A stretch of DNA of 5,396 bases from Bacteroidales bacterium. GTDB taxonomy: Bacteria; Bacteroidota; Bacteroidia; Bacteroidales; UBA932. Below the pieces are notes generated by a model. The model had not been told where the DNA came from and did no database searches. It saw only the letters and a program-made list of their open reading frames with translations. The DNA is taken from NCBI GenBank assembly GCA_024681565.1, contig JAILAO010000126.1, positions 1 to 5,396 of the forward strand, read 5' to 3'. Both the position numbers and the translations under genes were made by a program. Shown piece after piece: positions 1 through 5,396 of the stretch. The first letter of the stretch is position 1. Every line of letters begins with the position of its first letter.

Positions 1-436
1 TATCCTGGCGGCCGAGGATATCGGCCTGGCCAATCCCAATGCCCTGTTGCTGGCCGATGCGACATTCCGCATCGTCCATTCGATCGGGATGCCCGAAGCG
101 AGGATTCCGCTCAGCGAGTGTGCTATCTATCTGGCCAGTTCGCCCAAGAGCAATTCGGCCTATCTGGCCATCGATGCGGCGCTGAGCGCGGCCAAGGACG
201 ACCAGACGGCGGCAGTGCCGCTCTATCTGCGGAATGCGCCTACGAAGTTGATGGAGGACCTGGGCTATGCCGATGGCTACAAATATGCCCACGATTACCC
301 CGGACATTTCACCGATCTCGAATTCCTGCCCTCTTCCCTCTCCGGGACGGTTTTCTACGAGCCCCAGCCCAACCGTCACGAGGACACCCTCAAGGCCTAT
401 CTATCTTCCTGCTGGCCCAAGTATTACAAAAAGTAA
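1..436 (+). CDS. rarA: Replication-associated recombination protein A, C-terminal part (5' end outside window)
   Basis: This is the last 144 codons of a RarA (MgsA/WRNIP1 family) AAA+ ATPase. The frame opens at base 2 and ends at TAA 434-436. The visible protein starts with ILAAEDIGLANP, the conserved stretch at the end of the AAA+ lid region. It continues with IGMPEARIPLSECAIYLA and SSPKSNSAY, hallmarks of the C-terminal MgsA tetramerisation domain. The N-terminal Walker A and B motifs lie upstream of the window and cannot be checked. Full-length family members are roughly 400-450 residues, so about a third is present. RarA homologues form cytosolic tetramers that act at stalled replication forks and single-strand gaps. 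An internal TTG at 47 is not a real start, because coding similarity continues upstream of it. The gene ends 3 nt before a large palindromic element and converges with the parA operon. Family assignment is confident. Confidence 0.93.
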   Translation, partial: ILAAEDIGLANPNALLLADATFRIVHSIGMPEARIPLSECAIYLASSPKSNSAYLAIDAALSAAKDDQTAAVPLYLRNAPTKLMEDLGYADGYKYAHDYPGHFTDLEFLPSSLSGTVFYEPQPNRHEDTLKAYLSSCWPKYYKK

Positions 437-439
437 TTT

Positions 440-568
440 CCTGGACGGCAGACCTGGCCCTCCGGATGACGTCCTGCTGCGCAGGACCCCTCCCATCTGC
501 GATGGGCCCCTCCCTCTTACGATGCCGAGGGTGGCACGTTCACCGGAGGGCCAGGTCTGCCGTCCGGG
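440..568. repeat. 129-nt palindromic intergenic element with perfect 23-nt terminal inverted repeats
   Basis: Bases 443-465 and 543-565 are exact reverse complements (23 of 23). Pairing extends outward through a T-G wobble (442/566) and two C-G pairs (441/567, 440/568), giving a stem of about 26 bp if transcribed. The 77-nt centre (466-542) holds further small hairpins, so the whole would fold as a closed multibranch structure. The element fills nearly the whole gap between the convergent ends of rarA and the lytic transglycosylase gene, lying 3 nt from one stop codon and 9 nt from the other. No convincing ORF lies in it. It could be a REPIN- or MITE-like dispersed repeat, a bidirectional terminator, or a 3'-end stabilising structure. 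The symmetry is directly visible; the function is inference. Confidence 0.85.
440..568. terminator. Possible bidirectional terminator shared by rarA and the parA operon
   Basis: Position supports this: the 26-bp stem begins immediately after both convergent stop codons. A short T-run typical of intrinsic termination is missing directly after the stem on the plus strand. On the minus strand a TTTTT stretch follows only about 8 nt beyond the stem, inside the rarA coding end. The stem is also much longer, with a far larger interior, than a standard intrinsic terminator. The role is therefore a guess from location and structure. Confidence 0.35.
471..531. repeat. Cluster of small hairpins with a degenerate 20-nt tandem repeat inside the palindromic element
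   Basis: Three small stem-loops lie in a row. The first has a 7-bp stem (471-477 with 481-487) and a TGC triloop. The second has a 6-bp stem (492-497 with 501-506), again with a TGC triloop. The third is a weaker 5-bp stem (512-516 with 527-531) with a 10-nt loop. Bases 477-494 and 497-514 match at 15 of 18 positions with a 20-nt period. The word CGATG at 500-504 recurs at 520-524 in the same register, hinting at a third decayed unit. The mismatches at 482/502 and 483/503 lie in the closing strands of the two hairpins, and pairing is kept in both, as expected if structure is under selection. Confidence 0.7.
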
Positions 569-577
569 TATAAAGAA

Positions 578-2356
578 TTACTGAAGCGGGATGGTCAGCT
601 TCTGTCCGGCGCGGATGGCATCGGACTTCAACCCGTTGGCTTTCTTGATATCGTCGGCGGAAACGCCATTGTAGCGTTTAGCGATTCCGTAGAGGGAATC
701 CCCGGACTTGACCGTATAGATCACCGTCTTGGCCGTCTTCTTGCCCGTATCGGAAGAAGAACTCCCGGAAGAAATGGTCGGGCCGCCGTTCTTGTAGATA
801 TAAAGCGTCTTGCCGATCTGGATATTGTTGGAACGGAGATTGTTCCAGCTCTTGAGCTGGTTGACGGTCACCCCATAGCGTGAAGCGATCTTGCCGAGAT
901 AATCGCCGCTTTTGACTTTGTAGGCGATACGCTGCTTGCCGCTGGTACCCGAACTCTTGCCGGTGCTCTTGCCCGAACTCTTGCCCTTGCCGGAAGATTT
1001 GTCCTGCAGGACCTTGGCGTTGTTCAGCAGGGAATCCGCCTTGAAAGCATAGAGCGAATCCCGGTTGGCGTCCATGAAGGGACCGGTCCAGTTGAAGGGC
1101 AGCTTGAGGATATACGGGTGATTGTTGCCCGGGATGATATCGTGGACATACTGCGGATTGAGATTCTGCAACAGGTCCACCGGCACGCCGACGACCCCGT
1201 TGATCTGCTCGAAATGCAGATTCCTTCGGATCTCGAACGTATCCGTCTGGGCCGGCATACCCATATTCTGGGGGACGATTCCGTATTCCCGGTAATAGGT
1301 CATCGCATACATCGCACCGACGAAAGCCGGCACATAGCCGCGGGTCTCGCGAGGCAGGTAGGGATAGATGCTCCAGAAATCCCGGCGGCCGTCCGCGCGG
1401 CGGATGGCTTTGGCTACATTGCCGGCTCCGCAGTTATAGGAGCTGATCGCCAGCGCCCAGTCCCCGAAAGTCCGGTAGGCGTCACGCAGATAGCGTGCAG
1501 CCGCATCCACGGCCTTCTCCACATCCAGACGCTCATCCACGAAAGAATTGATCTCCAGACCGTAGGCGGTACCTGTCTGATACATGAACTGCCAGATGCC
1601 GCGCGCTCCGGCACGGGAAGTCGCGACGGGATTGAGCATGGACTCGATGATGGCCATATACTTGAGCTCCTGCGGCAGGTCGTAGCGGAGCAGGATATCC
1701 TCGAAAATCGGGAAATAATACGTGCTCAGGCCCATGACGCGTCCCATCTTGGACGGCATGCGCTCCGAGTACAGGATGATGTAGTTCTTGACCTGGTCGT
1801 TGAACGGGAGCTTGATGAACGAGTTCATCGCTTCCAGCCGGCGCATCATCTCCGCATCAGAGACGTTGGAGGTGAAGCGGACGGAATCCATATCGTATTC
1901 GTTGACGGCATCGAAGTCGGTTGCCAGGGAATTCTTGTACCAAAGATGCAGCAGACTGTCCGTCGTCTCGGTCGTATACTCGATATCCGGGGAATTGCCT
2001 TCGAGGATGGCGATCTCTTCCTCTTCAAGGCGCGTCCGGCCTTTCAGGCTGTCCAGGAGGAACTGCAGCGAATCCAACTCCCCTTTCAATACGGCATTCT
2101 CCTGGATGACCTCCTTCTTGCTGGGCTTGCGGTTCCTGCCGAAAAGACCGTTGAAGAAATTCTGCGCCGGGCGCTGCCGCTCGACACCGGGGAACGGGCG
2201 GCCTTCCGTCTGGAGGCTGTCTCCAGGGATCATTTCTGTCTCAAGGGTATCCGTCAGAATGACGGTGCTGTCTTTCTGGGGCTGCAGGTCCGTCTGTGCT
2301 CCCAGCTGGAAGCTGATTGCGGCAAGCAGGCCGAATATGATCGTCAATTTCTTCAT
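578..2356 (-). CDS. mltD: MltD-like membrane-bound lytic murein transglycosylase with two C-terminal LysM domains
   Basis: A 592-residue exported peptidoglycan lytic transglycosylase, predicted to cleave the MurNAc-GlcNAc bond with formation of 1,6-anhydroMurNAc. A signal peptide (MKKLTIIFGLLAAISFQLGA, residues 1-20) has no lipobox cysteine, unlike E. coli MltD. A charged, likely coiled-coil stretch covers about 80-119. The SLT domain spans about 225-360, with probable catalytic Glu238 in AIIESMLNP, then GIWQFM (253-258) and SSYNCGAGNV (305-314). LysM domains at about 478-521 and 546-589 should bind glycan, each preceded by a Ser/Gly/Lys-rich linker. The ATG at 2356 is preferred over a TTG at 2362 because it gives a typical MKK signal peptide start; the TTG would overlap the upstream stop as TTGA. 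It is the last gene of the parA operon, 2 nt after the DUF5683 gene. Stop is TAA 580-578. The enzyme class is secure; the exact subfamily name is by similarity. Confidence 0.93.
   Translation of the reverse strand: MKKLTIIFGLLAAISFQLGAQTDLQPQKDSTVILTDTLETEMIPGDSLQTEGRPFPGVERQRPAQNFFNGLFGRNRKPSKKEVIQENAVLKGELDSLQFLLDSLKGRTRLEEEEIAILEGNSPDIEYTTETTDSLLHLWYKNSLATDFDAVNEYDMDSVRFTSNVSDAEMMRRLEAMNSFIKLPFNDQVKNYIILYSERMPSKMGRVMGLSTYYFPIFEDILLRYDLPQELKYMAIIESMLNPVATSRAGARGIWQFMYQTGTAYGLEINSFVDERLDVEKAVDAAARYLRDAYRTFGDWALAISSYNCGAGNVAKAIRRADGRRDFWSIYPYLPRETRGYVPAFVGAMYAMTYYREYGIVPQNMGMPAQTDTFEIRRNLHFEQINGVVGVPVDLLQNLNPQYVHDIIPGNNHPYILKLPFNWTGPFMDANRDSLYAFKADSLLNNAKVLQDKSSGKGKSSGKSTGKSSGTSGKQRIAYKVKSGDYLGKIASRYGVTVNQLKSWNNLRSNNIQIGKTLYIYKNGGPTISSGSSSSDTGKKTAKTVIYTVKSGDSLYGIAKRYNGVSADDIKKANGLKSDAIRAGQKLTIPLQ
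932..1003 (-). repeat. Low-complexity Ser/Gly/Lys linker with short direct repeats
   Basis: This stretch encodes residues 452-475 of the lytic transglycosylase, a run built from SSGK and STGK words just before the first LysM domain. At DNA level a 14-nt word (948-961) recurs exactly at 972-985, 24 nt or 8 codons away. It is a flexible, basic linker whose length could change by slippage without breaking the frame, since the repeat step is a multiple of three. Confidence 0.75.
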
Positions 2357-2358
2357 TC

Positions 2359-3255
2359 TCAAAAGCTTACGCCCAGACGCAGCCCAAAGGCTGCCTGCTG
2401 GGATACGGGGTTGATGGATGCGAACTGGTACTCGGGCAGGATCAGGGTCGGAGCCACTTTCATGGAGATGTCATCGTCTACCTCGAAATTGTGCATGTAC
2501 GAGAAAACATTGGCATCGATGACCTGCAGGAGATATAGGGCGGCGATGGCCAGGACGGAATAGTCCCGGTAGCGCCGGTAAACATTGCGGTAGTAGAGCG
2601 CCTGGTCCGCCGAGATCGGTCCGGTATAAGTCGTCTCCGTGTCCGTCGCCGCGATGTAGATCGAACGGAAGCGCTGGTAGTTGATGTTGCAGTCCACACA
2701 GTAATGGACGGCAAAAGCCATTGCGCCGAGATAGATGGGCAGTTTCCAGTATTCCCGGTTGTAGATCTGCCCCAGGCCGGGGACGAGGATCGAATAGAGC
2801 GTTGCGCGCCCCGGATGCGGATACTCGCTGGGACGGTAGTTGATCACGCCGTCGAACAGGGTGGCCCAATAGGCGACGCCCGTACCGATGAAGCAATATT
2901 TGGCGGCATTGTGCCGTCCCTGCGTATTGAAATAGATGCCGGCCGCAAGCGAGCCTCCGATGGCACCATAGACGATGGGCAGTTTCCAGGTCTGTTTGTT
3001 GTAGATCTGGGAACCTCCGATGATGGCCACGGAGCCGCCGGTCATCGTACCGATCCGGATCTCTCTTTCATGGCGCAGGCCGCTGAAATACTCTTTGAAC
3101 GAGAACAGCACGTCGGTCGAATCCTGGGCGCTGGCCGGGTCGTCGTTGTATTGCTGGGAAAAGGCTTCCTCTTTGAACTGGGCTGAAGCGTCCATGCAGA
3201 AGAAAGCGGCGAGCAACGCCACCAATATACTGCAGATAAGCTTCAGGTTATTCAT
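2359..3255 (-). CDS. DUF5683-type exported/membrane protein of unknown function in the par operon
   Basis: A 298-residue protein that I recognise as DUF5683-like from the motif PGLGQIYNREYWKLPI (159-174) and from its place after parB. A signal peptide (about 1-25, cleavage near ASA|Q) is followed by a polar region to about 68 and then several hydrophobic segments (about 70-85, 94-109, 120-137, 171-186, 232-250). A near copy of the key motif, GSQIYNKQTWKLPI, occurs at 81-94, so the protein contains an internal duplication 80 residues apart. The C-terminus ends in AAFGLRLGVSF, an alternating pattern with terminal Phe resembling an outer-membrane beta signal, though the rest looks helical. The ATG at 3255 overlaps the parB TAA by one base (TAATG), implying coupled translation. 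No function is established for the family as far as I know; context suggests an envelope role linked to the transglycosylase. Confidence 0.85.
   Translation of the reverse strand: MNNLKLICSILVALLAAFFCMDASAQFKEEAFSQQYNDDPASAQDSTDVLFSFKEYFSGLRHEREIRIGTMTGGSVAIIGGSQIYNKQTWKLPIVYGAIGGSLAAGIYFNTQGRHNAAKYCFIGTGVAYWATLFDGVINYRPSEYPHPGRATLYSILVPGLGQIYNREYWKLPIYLGAMAFAVHYCVDCNINYQRFRSIYIAATDTETTYTGPISADQALYYRNVYRRYRDYSVLAIAALYLLQVIDANVFSYMHNFEVDDDISMKVAPTLILPEYQFASINPVSQQAAFGLRLGVSF
2734..3009 (-). repeat. Intragenic direct repeat, two 36-nt copies exactly 240 nt apart
   Basis: Bases 2734-2769 and 2974-3009 match at 29 of 36 positions. They share an exact 16-nt block (starting 2734 and 2974) and an exact 12-nt block (starting 2758 and 2998). 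Both copies are in frame and encode the QIYN...WKLPI motif of the DUF5683 protein. Conservation at DNA level may reflect shared codon choice under strong protein constraint, or a fairly recent duplication or gene conversion. Confidence 0.85.
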
Positions 3256-4202
3256 TATAATTGTTTTTCTTCCAAGGCTTTGACGAAAGCTTTAACTTCT
3301 TCGTCAGAATCGAAGCGTATGGTCATCACACCCTTTCCGGTGGACGTGCGCTTCAGGGAAATATCGTTGGAGAAATACTTGCCGACATGTTCCAGGATAC
3401 GGTAGTAATCCTGGGGAAGTTCCTGAACGGGACGGGCCGTGCGGATCTTTGCCTTGGCGGCGTCCGGATCGACCTGCAGTTTGCGGACGATGGCTTCAAG
3501 CTCCCGGACGGACAGTCCGTCTCGGATCACGAGGTCGCATAATTGCTCCTGGACCTCCGCGGAATCGACCCCGAGAATGGCTTTGGCGTGCCCGGCGCTG
3601 AGCAGTCCGACCTTGATGTCATGCTGGACCTTGGCGGGAAGCTTCAGGAGGCGGATGGTATTGGCCACGGTCGCCCGTTTCTTCCCGACCCGCTCCGCCA
3701 GGTTGTCCTGCGTGAGCTGGCATTCTTCGATGAGCCGCCGGTAGCTGAGCGCCAGTTCGATCGGATCCAGGTCTTCCCGCTGGACGTTCTCCACGATGGC
3801 CATCTCCAGCATTCCCTGGTCGTTGGCGTCGCGGATATAAGCCGGAATCGTGGTCATCCCGGCCAGCCGGCAGGCTTTGTAACGGCGCTCGCCGCTGATG
3901 ATCTGGTAGCGGCGTTCCGTGATGCGGCGGACCGTGATGGGCTGGATGAGCCCGAGGGTGCGGATGGATGCAGCCAGCTCTTCCAGGGAAGCCTGGTCGA
4001 AGGACATTCGGGGCTGGAATGGATTGGGTTCGATCATATCCACGGGAATCCGGAGGATATCCGCCGTATTCTCCTGGCGGCCGCGCGTGCCTACGATTTC
4101 CTTGTTGACGTAGCCGACGGGCTGACGCAGCTGATCTGCATCAGGGACGTCTCCGAGCAGGGCGCTCAGACCTTTGCCAAGGCCTCTGGGTTCTTTTTTC
4201 AT
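3255..4202 (-). CDS. parB: Chromosome partitioning protein ParB (Spo0J/Noc family CTPase clamp)
   Basis: A 315-residue, full-length ParB. The N-terminus has the basic ParA-contacting motif RGLGKGLSALLG (6-17). The ParB/sulfiredoxin-like CTP-binding domain spans about 50-145. It includes NPFQPR (60-65), GLIQPI (84-89), box II GERRYKA (104-110; the usual pattern is GERRxRA, with Lys here) and ENVQRED (138-144). A helix-turn-helix for parS binding lies at about 163-187 (LTQDNLAERVGKKRATVANT), followed by the SAGHAKAIL motif (202-210). The C-terminal dimerisation domain runs from about 264 to 315. ParB loads at parS near the origin, slides as a CTP-gated clamp and stimulates ParA ATPase. Its ATG at 4202 overlaps the parA TGA by 4 nt, and its stop overlaps the next start by 1 nt. 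All key motifs are present. Confidence 0.97.
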   Translation of the reverse strand: MKKEPRGLGKGLSALLGDVPDADQLRQPVGYVNKEIVGTRGRQENTADILRIPVDMIEPNPFQPRMSFDQASLEELAASIRTLGLIQPITVRRITERRYQIISGERRYKACRLAGMTTIPAYIRDANDQGMLEMAIVENVQREDLDPIELALSYRRLIEECQLTQDNLAERVGKKRATVANTIRLLKLPAKVQHDIKVGLLSAGHAKAILGVDSAEVQEQLCDLVIRDGLSVRELEAIVRKLQVDPDAAKAKIRTARPVQELPQDYYRILEHVGKYFSNDISLKRTSTGKGVMTIRFDSDEEVKAFVKALEEKQL

Positions 4203-4975
4203 ACCGTTTCTCCGTTATGCTCCAGGACCTCTCTGGCGAGATTGAGGTAGTTGGTGGAGCCGTTGCACATGATATCATATAGGATGATGGGCTTGCCGTG
4301 GGACGGTGCCTCGCTGAGCCGGATGTTCCGCTGGATGACCGTCTTGAAGACCAGGTCGCGGAAATGTTCGCGCAACTCGCCCAGAACCTGTGTATGGACG
4401 CGGGTGCGGCCGTCGAACATCGTGACCACGAAACCTTCGATGGTCAGGTCCGGATTGACGCCTCCCTGCACCAGGCGGATGGTCTGGAGCAGTTTGCCGA
4501 GACCTTCGAGGGCGAAGAACTCCGGCTGAACCGGGATGATTACCGAGTTGGCCGCCGTCAGCGTGTTGACCGTGATGAGTCCCAGGGACGGCGAGCAGTC
4601 GATGATGATGTAGTCATAGTTGTCGCGGATCGGCGCCAGGGCATCCTTGAGGAGCGATTCGCGGTTGTCGGCTTCCAACATCTCGATTTCGGCTCCAACC
4701 AGGTTGATGTGGGAGGGAATCATATGGAGGTTGGCGATCTCCGTCTGGATCAGGGCGTCCGCAATATCGATGCGGCCGATCATCACTTCGTACAAGGTCC
4801 GCTGCTGGTCGTTGTCCGGAGCGAAATTGAGTCCCGAAGTCGTGTTGGCCTGCGGATCGGCATCGATGATCAGCACCTTCTTTTCCAGAACGGCCAGCGA
4901 GGCCGCCAGATTGATGGCCGTGGTCGTCTTGCCGACGCCTCCTTTCTGATTGGCTATTGCGATGACTTTTCCCAT
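4199..4975 (-). CDS. parA: Chromosome partitioning ATPase ParA (Soj family)
   Basis: A 258-residue ParA/Soj-type deviant Walker ATPase, the usual length for chromosomal members without an N-terminal HTH. The deviant Walker A motif is KGGVGKTTT (11-19), with signature Lys11 and catalytic-loop Lys16. Walker A' is DADPQANTT (38-46) and Walker B is YIIIDC (122-127). QRNIRLSEAPSHGKPI (215-230) is the typical Soj C-terminal signature linked to non-specific DNA binding. ParA dimerises with ATP on the nucleoid and is cleared by ParB, moving origins apart. The ATG at 4975 begins the family-typical MGKVIAIANQKGG and lies 54 bp from the divergent lipid kinase gene. It is the first gene of the four-gene minus-strand operon. 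The short length, absence of an HTH and chromosomal neighbours argue against a plasmid partition locus. Confidence 0.97.
   Translation of the reverse strand: MGKVIAIANQKGGVGKTTTAINLAASLAVLEKKVLIIDADPQANTTSGLNFAPDNDQQRTLYEVMIGRIDIADALIQTEIANLHMIPSHINLVGAEIEMLEADNRESLLKDALAPIRDNYDYIIIDCSPSLGLITVNTLTAANSVIIPVQPEFFALEGLGKLLQTIRLVQGGVNPDLTIEGFVVTMFDGRTRVHTQVLGELREHFRDLVFKTVIQRNIRLSEAPSHGKPIILYDIMCNGSTNYLNLAREVLEHNGETV
4210..4213 (-). promoter_or_regulatory. Shine-Dalgarno-like GGAG before parB
   Basis: On the minus strand GGAG lies 7 nt before the parB ATG, inside the parA coding end. It is the best-placed SD-like sequence among the starts in this window; the parA, transglycosylase and lipid kinase starts show none at proper spacing. 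Together with the ATGA overlap it would support reinitiation on parB. It may be coincidental, since Bacteroidota generally depend little on SD pairing. Confidence 0.4.
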
Positions 4976-5029
4976 AATCCTAATGATGCTAGAAATGCAA
5001 ATTTAGCAAATTATTCCTATATTCGCGGT
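4976..5029. promoter_or_regulatory. Divergent promoter region between parA and the lipid kinase gene
   Basis: This 54-bp A+T-rich spacer must hold at least the start-proximal promoter parts for both directions. On the minus strand TAAATTTG (5005 to 4998) fits the Bacteroidota -7 consensus TAnnTTTG, and would place the parA transcript start near 4992-4994 with a leader of under 20 nt. No good TTG-type -33 box is seen at the expected distance. GCAAATTTA (4997-5005) is followed directly by GCAAATTAT (5006-5014), so the -7-like word is nearly duplicated in tandem. In the plus direction only TATATTCG (5018-5025), one mismatch from consensus, is visible. It lies so close to the ATG at 5030 that the transcript would be almost leaderless, so it is doubtful. 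Confidence 0.5.
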
Positions 5030-5396
5030 ATGTCTGAGACAAAAACCGAATGGTATTTCATTGTCAATCCGCGTGCGGGATCGGGTAAAACCATGTCCGA
5101 ATGGGTCCCGGCCGAGCATTTGCTCGAGCAGAGCGGAATTCCCTTCATCACGGCGATGACCGACCATAAAAAACATGCGGTCGAACTGGCGCGGGAAGCC
5201 GCTGCCGCCGGATACCGGCGGATTGCTGCGGTGGGCGGTGACGGTTCCCTGCATGAGGTGCTGGGCGGCATCTGCAGCTGGTGCGCGTCCACCGGGGTTC
5301 CTACCGAAGAATTCCTGCTCGCCGTGGTTCCGATCGGTTCGGGCAACGACTGGATCAAGTCCTGCCGGGTCCCGAAAAGCATCGAGGATGTCATCG
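5030..5396 (+). CDS. Diacylglycerol kinase-family lipid kinase, N-terminal part (3' end outside window)
   Basis: The first 122 codons of a lipid kinase of the DAGK/sphingosine-kinase catalytic family (DgkB/YegS-like), which phosphorylates a lipid hydroxyl such as diacylglycerol using ATP at the inner membrane. The ATG at 5030 opens MSETKTEWYFIVNPRAGSGK, in which NPRAGSGK (13-20) is the usual first family motif. GGDGSLHEV (69-77) is the nucleotide-binding signature, and PIGSGNDW (101-108) matches the G[TS]GNDW loop. About 170-180 further residues, including the C-terminal beta-sandwich domain, should lie beyond the window. It diverges from parA across a 54-bp spacer and is not part of that operon. 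Substrate cannot be decided from this fragment. No stop or frameshift interrupts the visible part. Confidence 0.92.
   Translation, partial: MSETKTEWYFIVNPRAGSGKTMSEWVPAEHLLEQSGIPFITAMTDHKKHAVELAREAAAAGYRRIAAVGGDGSLHEVLGGICSWCASTGVPTEEFLLAVVPIGSGNDWIKSCRVPKSIEDVI

Noticed and set aside
532..545. Possible parS-like site around GGCACGTTCACC inside the palindromic element
   Set aside because: It lacks the CACGTG centre and the symmetric arms of the TGTTTCACGTGAAACA-type parS consensus. No convincing parS was seen by eye anywhere in the window.
118..584. Plus-strand open frames (118-573 and 267-584) crossing the rarA end and the palindromic element
   Set aside because: Their first parts are out-of-frame copies of rarA and their ends are simply translated hairpin DNA. 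Neither has a plausible product.
2360..2362. TTG as start of the lytic transglycosylase
   Set aside because: It would add only Met-Arg before an ATG that already begins a standard MKK signal peptide. The TTGA overlap with the upstream stop keeps it possible but less likely.
1118..2563. 481-codon open frame on the plus strand, antisense to the transglycosylase and DUF5683 genes
   Set aside because: It covers two well-supported minus-strand genes, shows no recognisable domain, and is the kind of stop-free antisense frame expected in G+C-rich coding DNA.
3543..4250. 235-codon plus-strand open frame opposite parB
   Set aside because: It lies opposite a full-length ParB with all motifs, and its translation has no family signature or sensible N-terminus.
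4199..4975. Plasmid or mobile-element partition locus
   Set aside because: ParA is the short Soj type, and the flanking genes (rarA, mltD-like, DUF5683, lipid kinase) are chromosomal housekeeping genes. No replication initiator, integrase or transposase is present.
5003..5394. Minus-strand open frames opposite the lipid kinase
   Set aside because: The plus-strand frame from 5030 carries the NPRAGSGK, GGDGS and GSGNDW motifs in proper order, so the opposite frames are shadows.

Overview
The window looks like ordinary chromosomal backbone of a Bacteroidota bacterium, most likely Bacteroidales. Three things support this: a Soj/Spo0J-type parA-parB pair followed directly by a DUF5683-type membrane protein and a LysM lytic transglycosylase, an order I associate with Bacteroidota from general knowledge; start sites that mostly lack a clear Shine-Dalgarno sequence; and a TAnnTTTG-type -7 promoter motif before parA. 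The DNA is visibly G+C-rich for the phylum, which would suit a Rikenellaceae/Alistipes-like or related gut lineage. That placement is inference, and no phage, plasmid, IS, CRISPR or RNA gene is visible.

Layout. Positions 1-436 (+) carry the 3' end of rarA, the replication-associated AAA+ recombination factor. Positions 437-577 separate rarA from a convergent operon and are almost filled by a 129-nt palindromic element (440-568). This element has a 23-nt perfect inverted repeat at its ends and small hairpins in its centre. Positions 578-4975 are a tightly packed minus-strand operon, read parA, parB, DUF5683 protein, MltD-like lytic transglycosylase. Its junctions are a 4-nt ATGA overlap, a 1-nt TAATG overlap and a 2-nt gap, so one transcript with translational coupling is very likely. 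A 54-bp divergent spacer (4976-5029) separates parA from a plus-strand lipid kinase (diacylglycerol-kinase family) that runs off the right edge.

How the genes fit together. ParA and ParB act in chromosome origin segregation. The two exported proteins downstream act at the envelope: one is a peptidoglycan-cleaving enzyme with two LysM domains, the other a membrane protein of unknown function. The operon therefore links DNA segregation with cell-wall remodelling. No parS site is seen inside the window.

I do not see a new multi-gene system here. The most noteworthy unexplained item is the palindromic element between rarA and the operon end. Second is an internal duplication in the DUF5683 protein that is still visible at DNA level.
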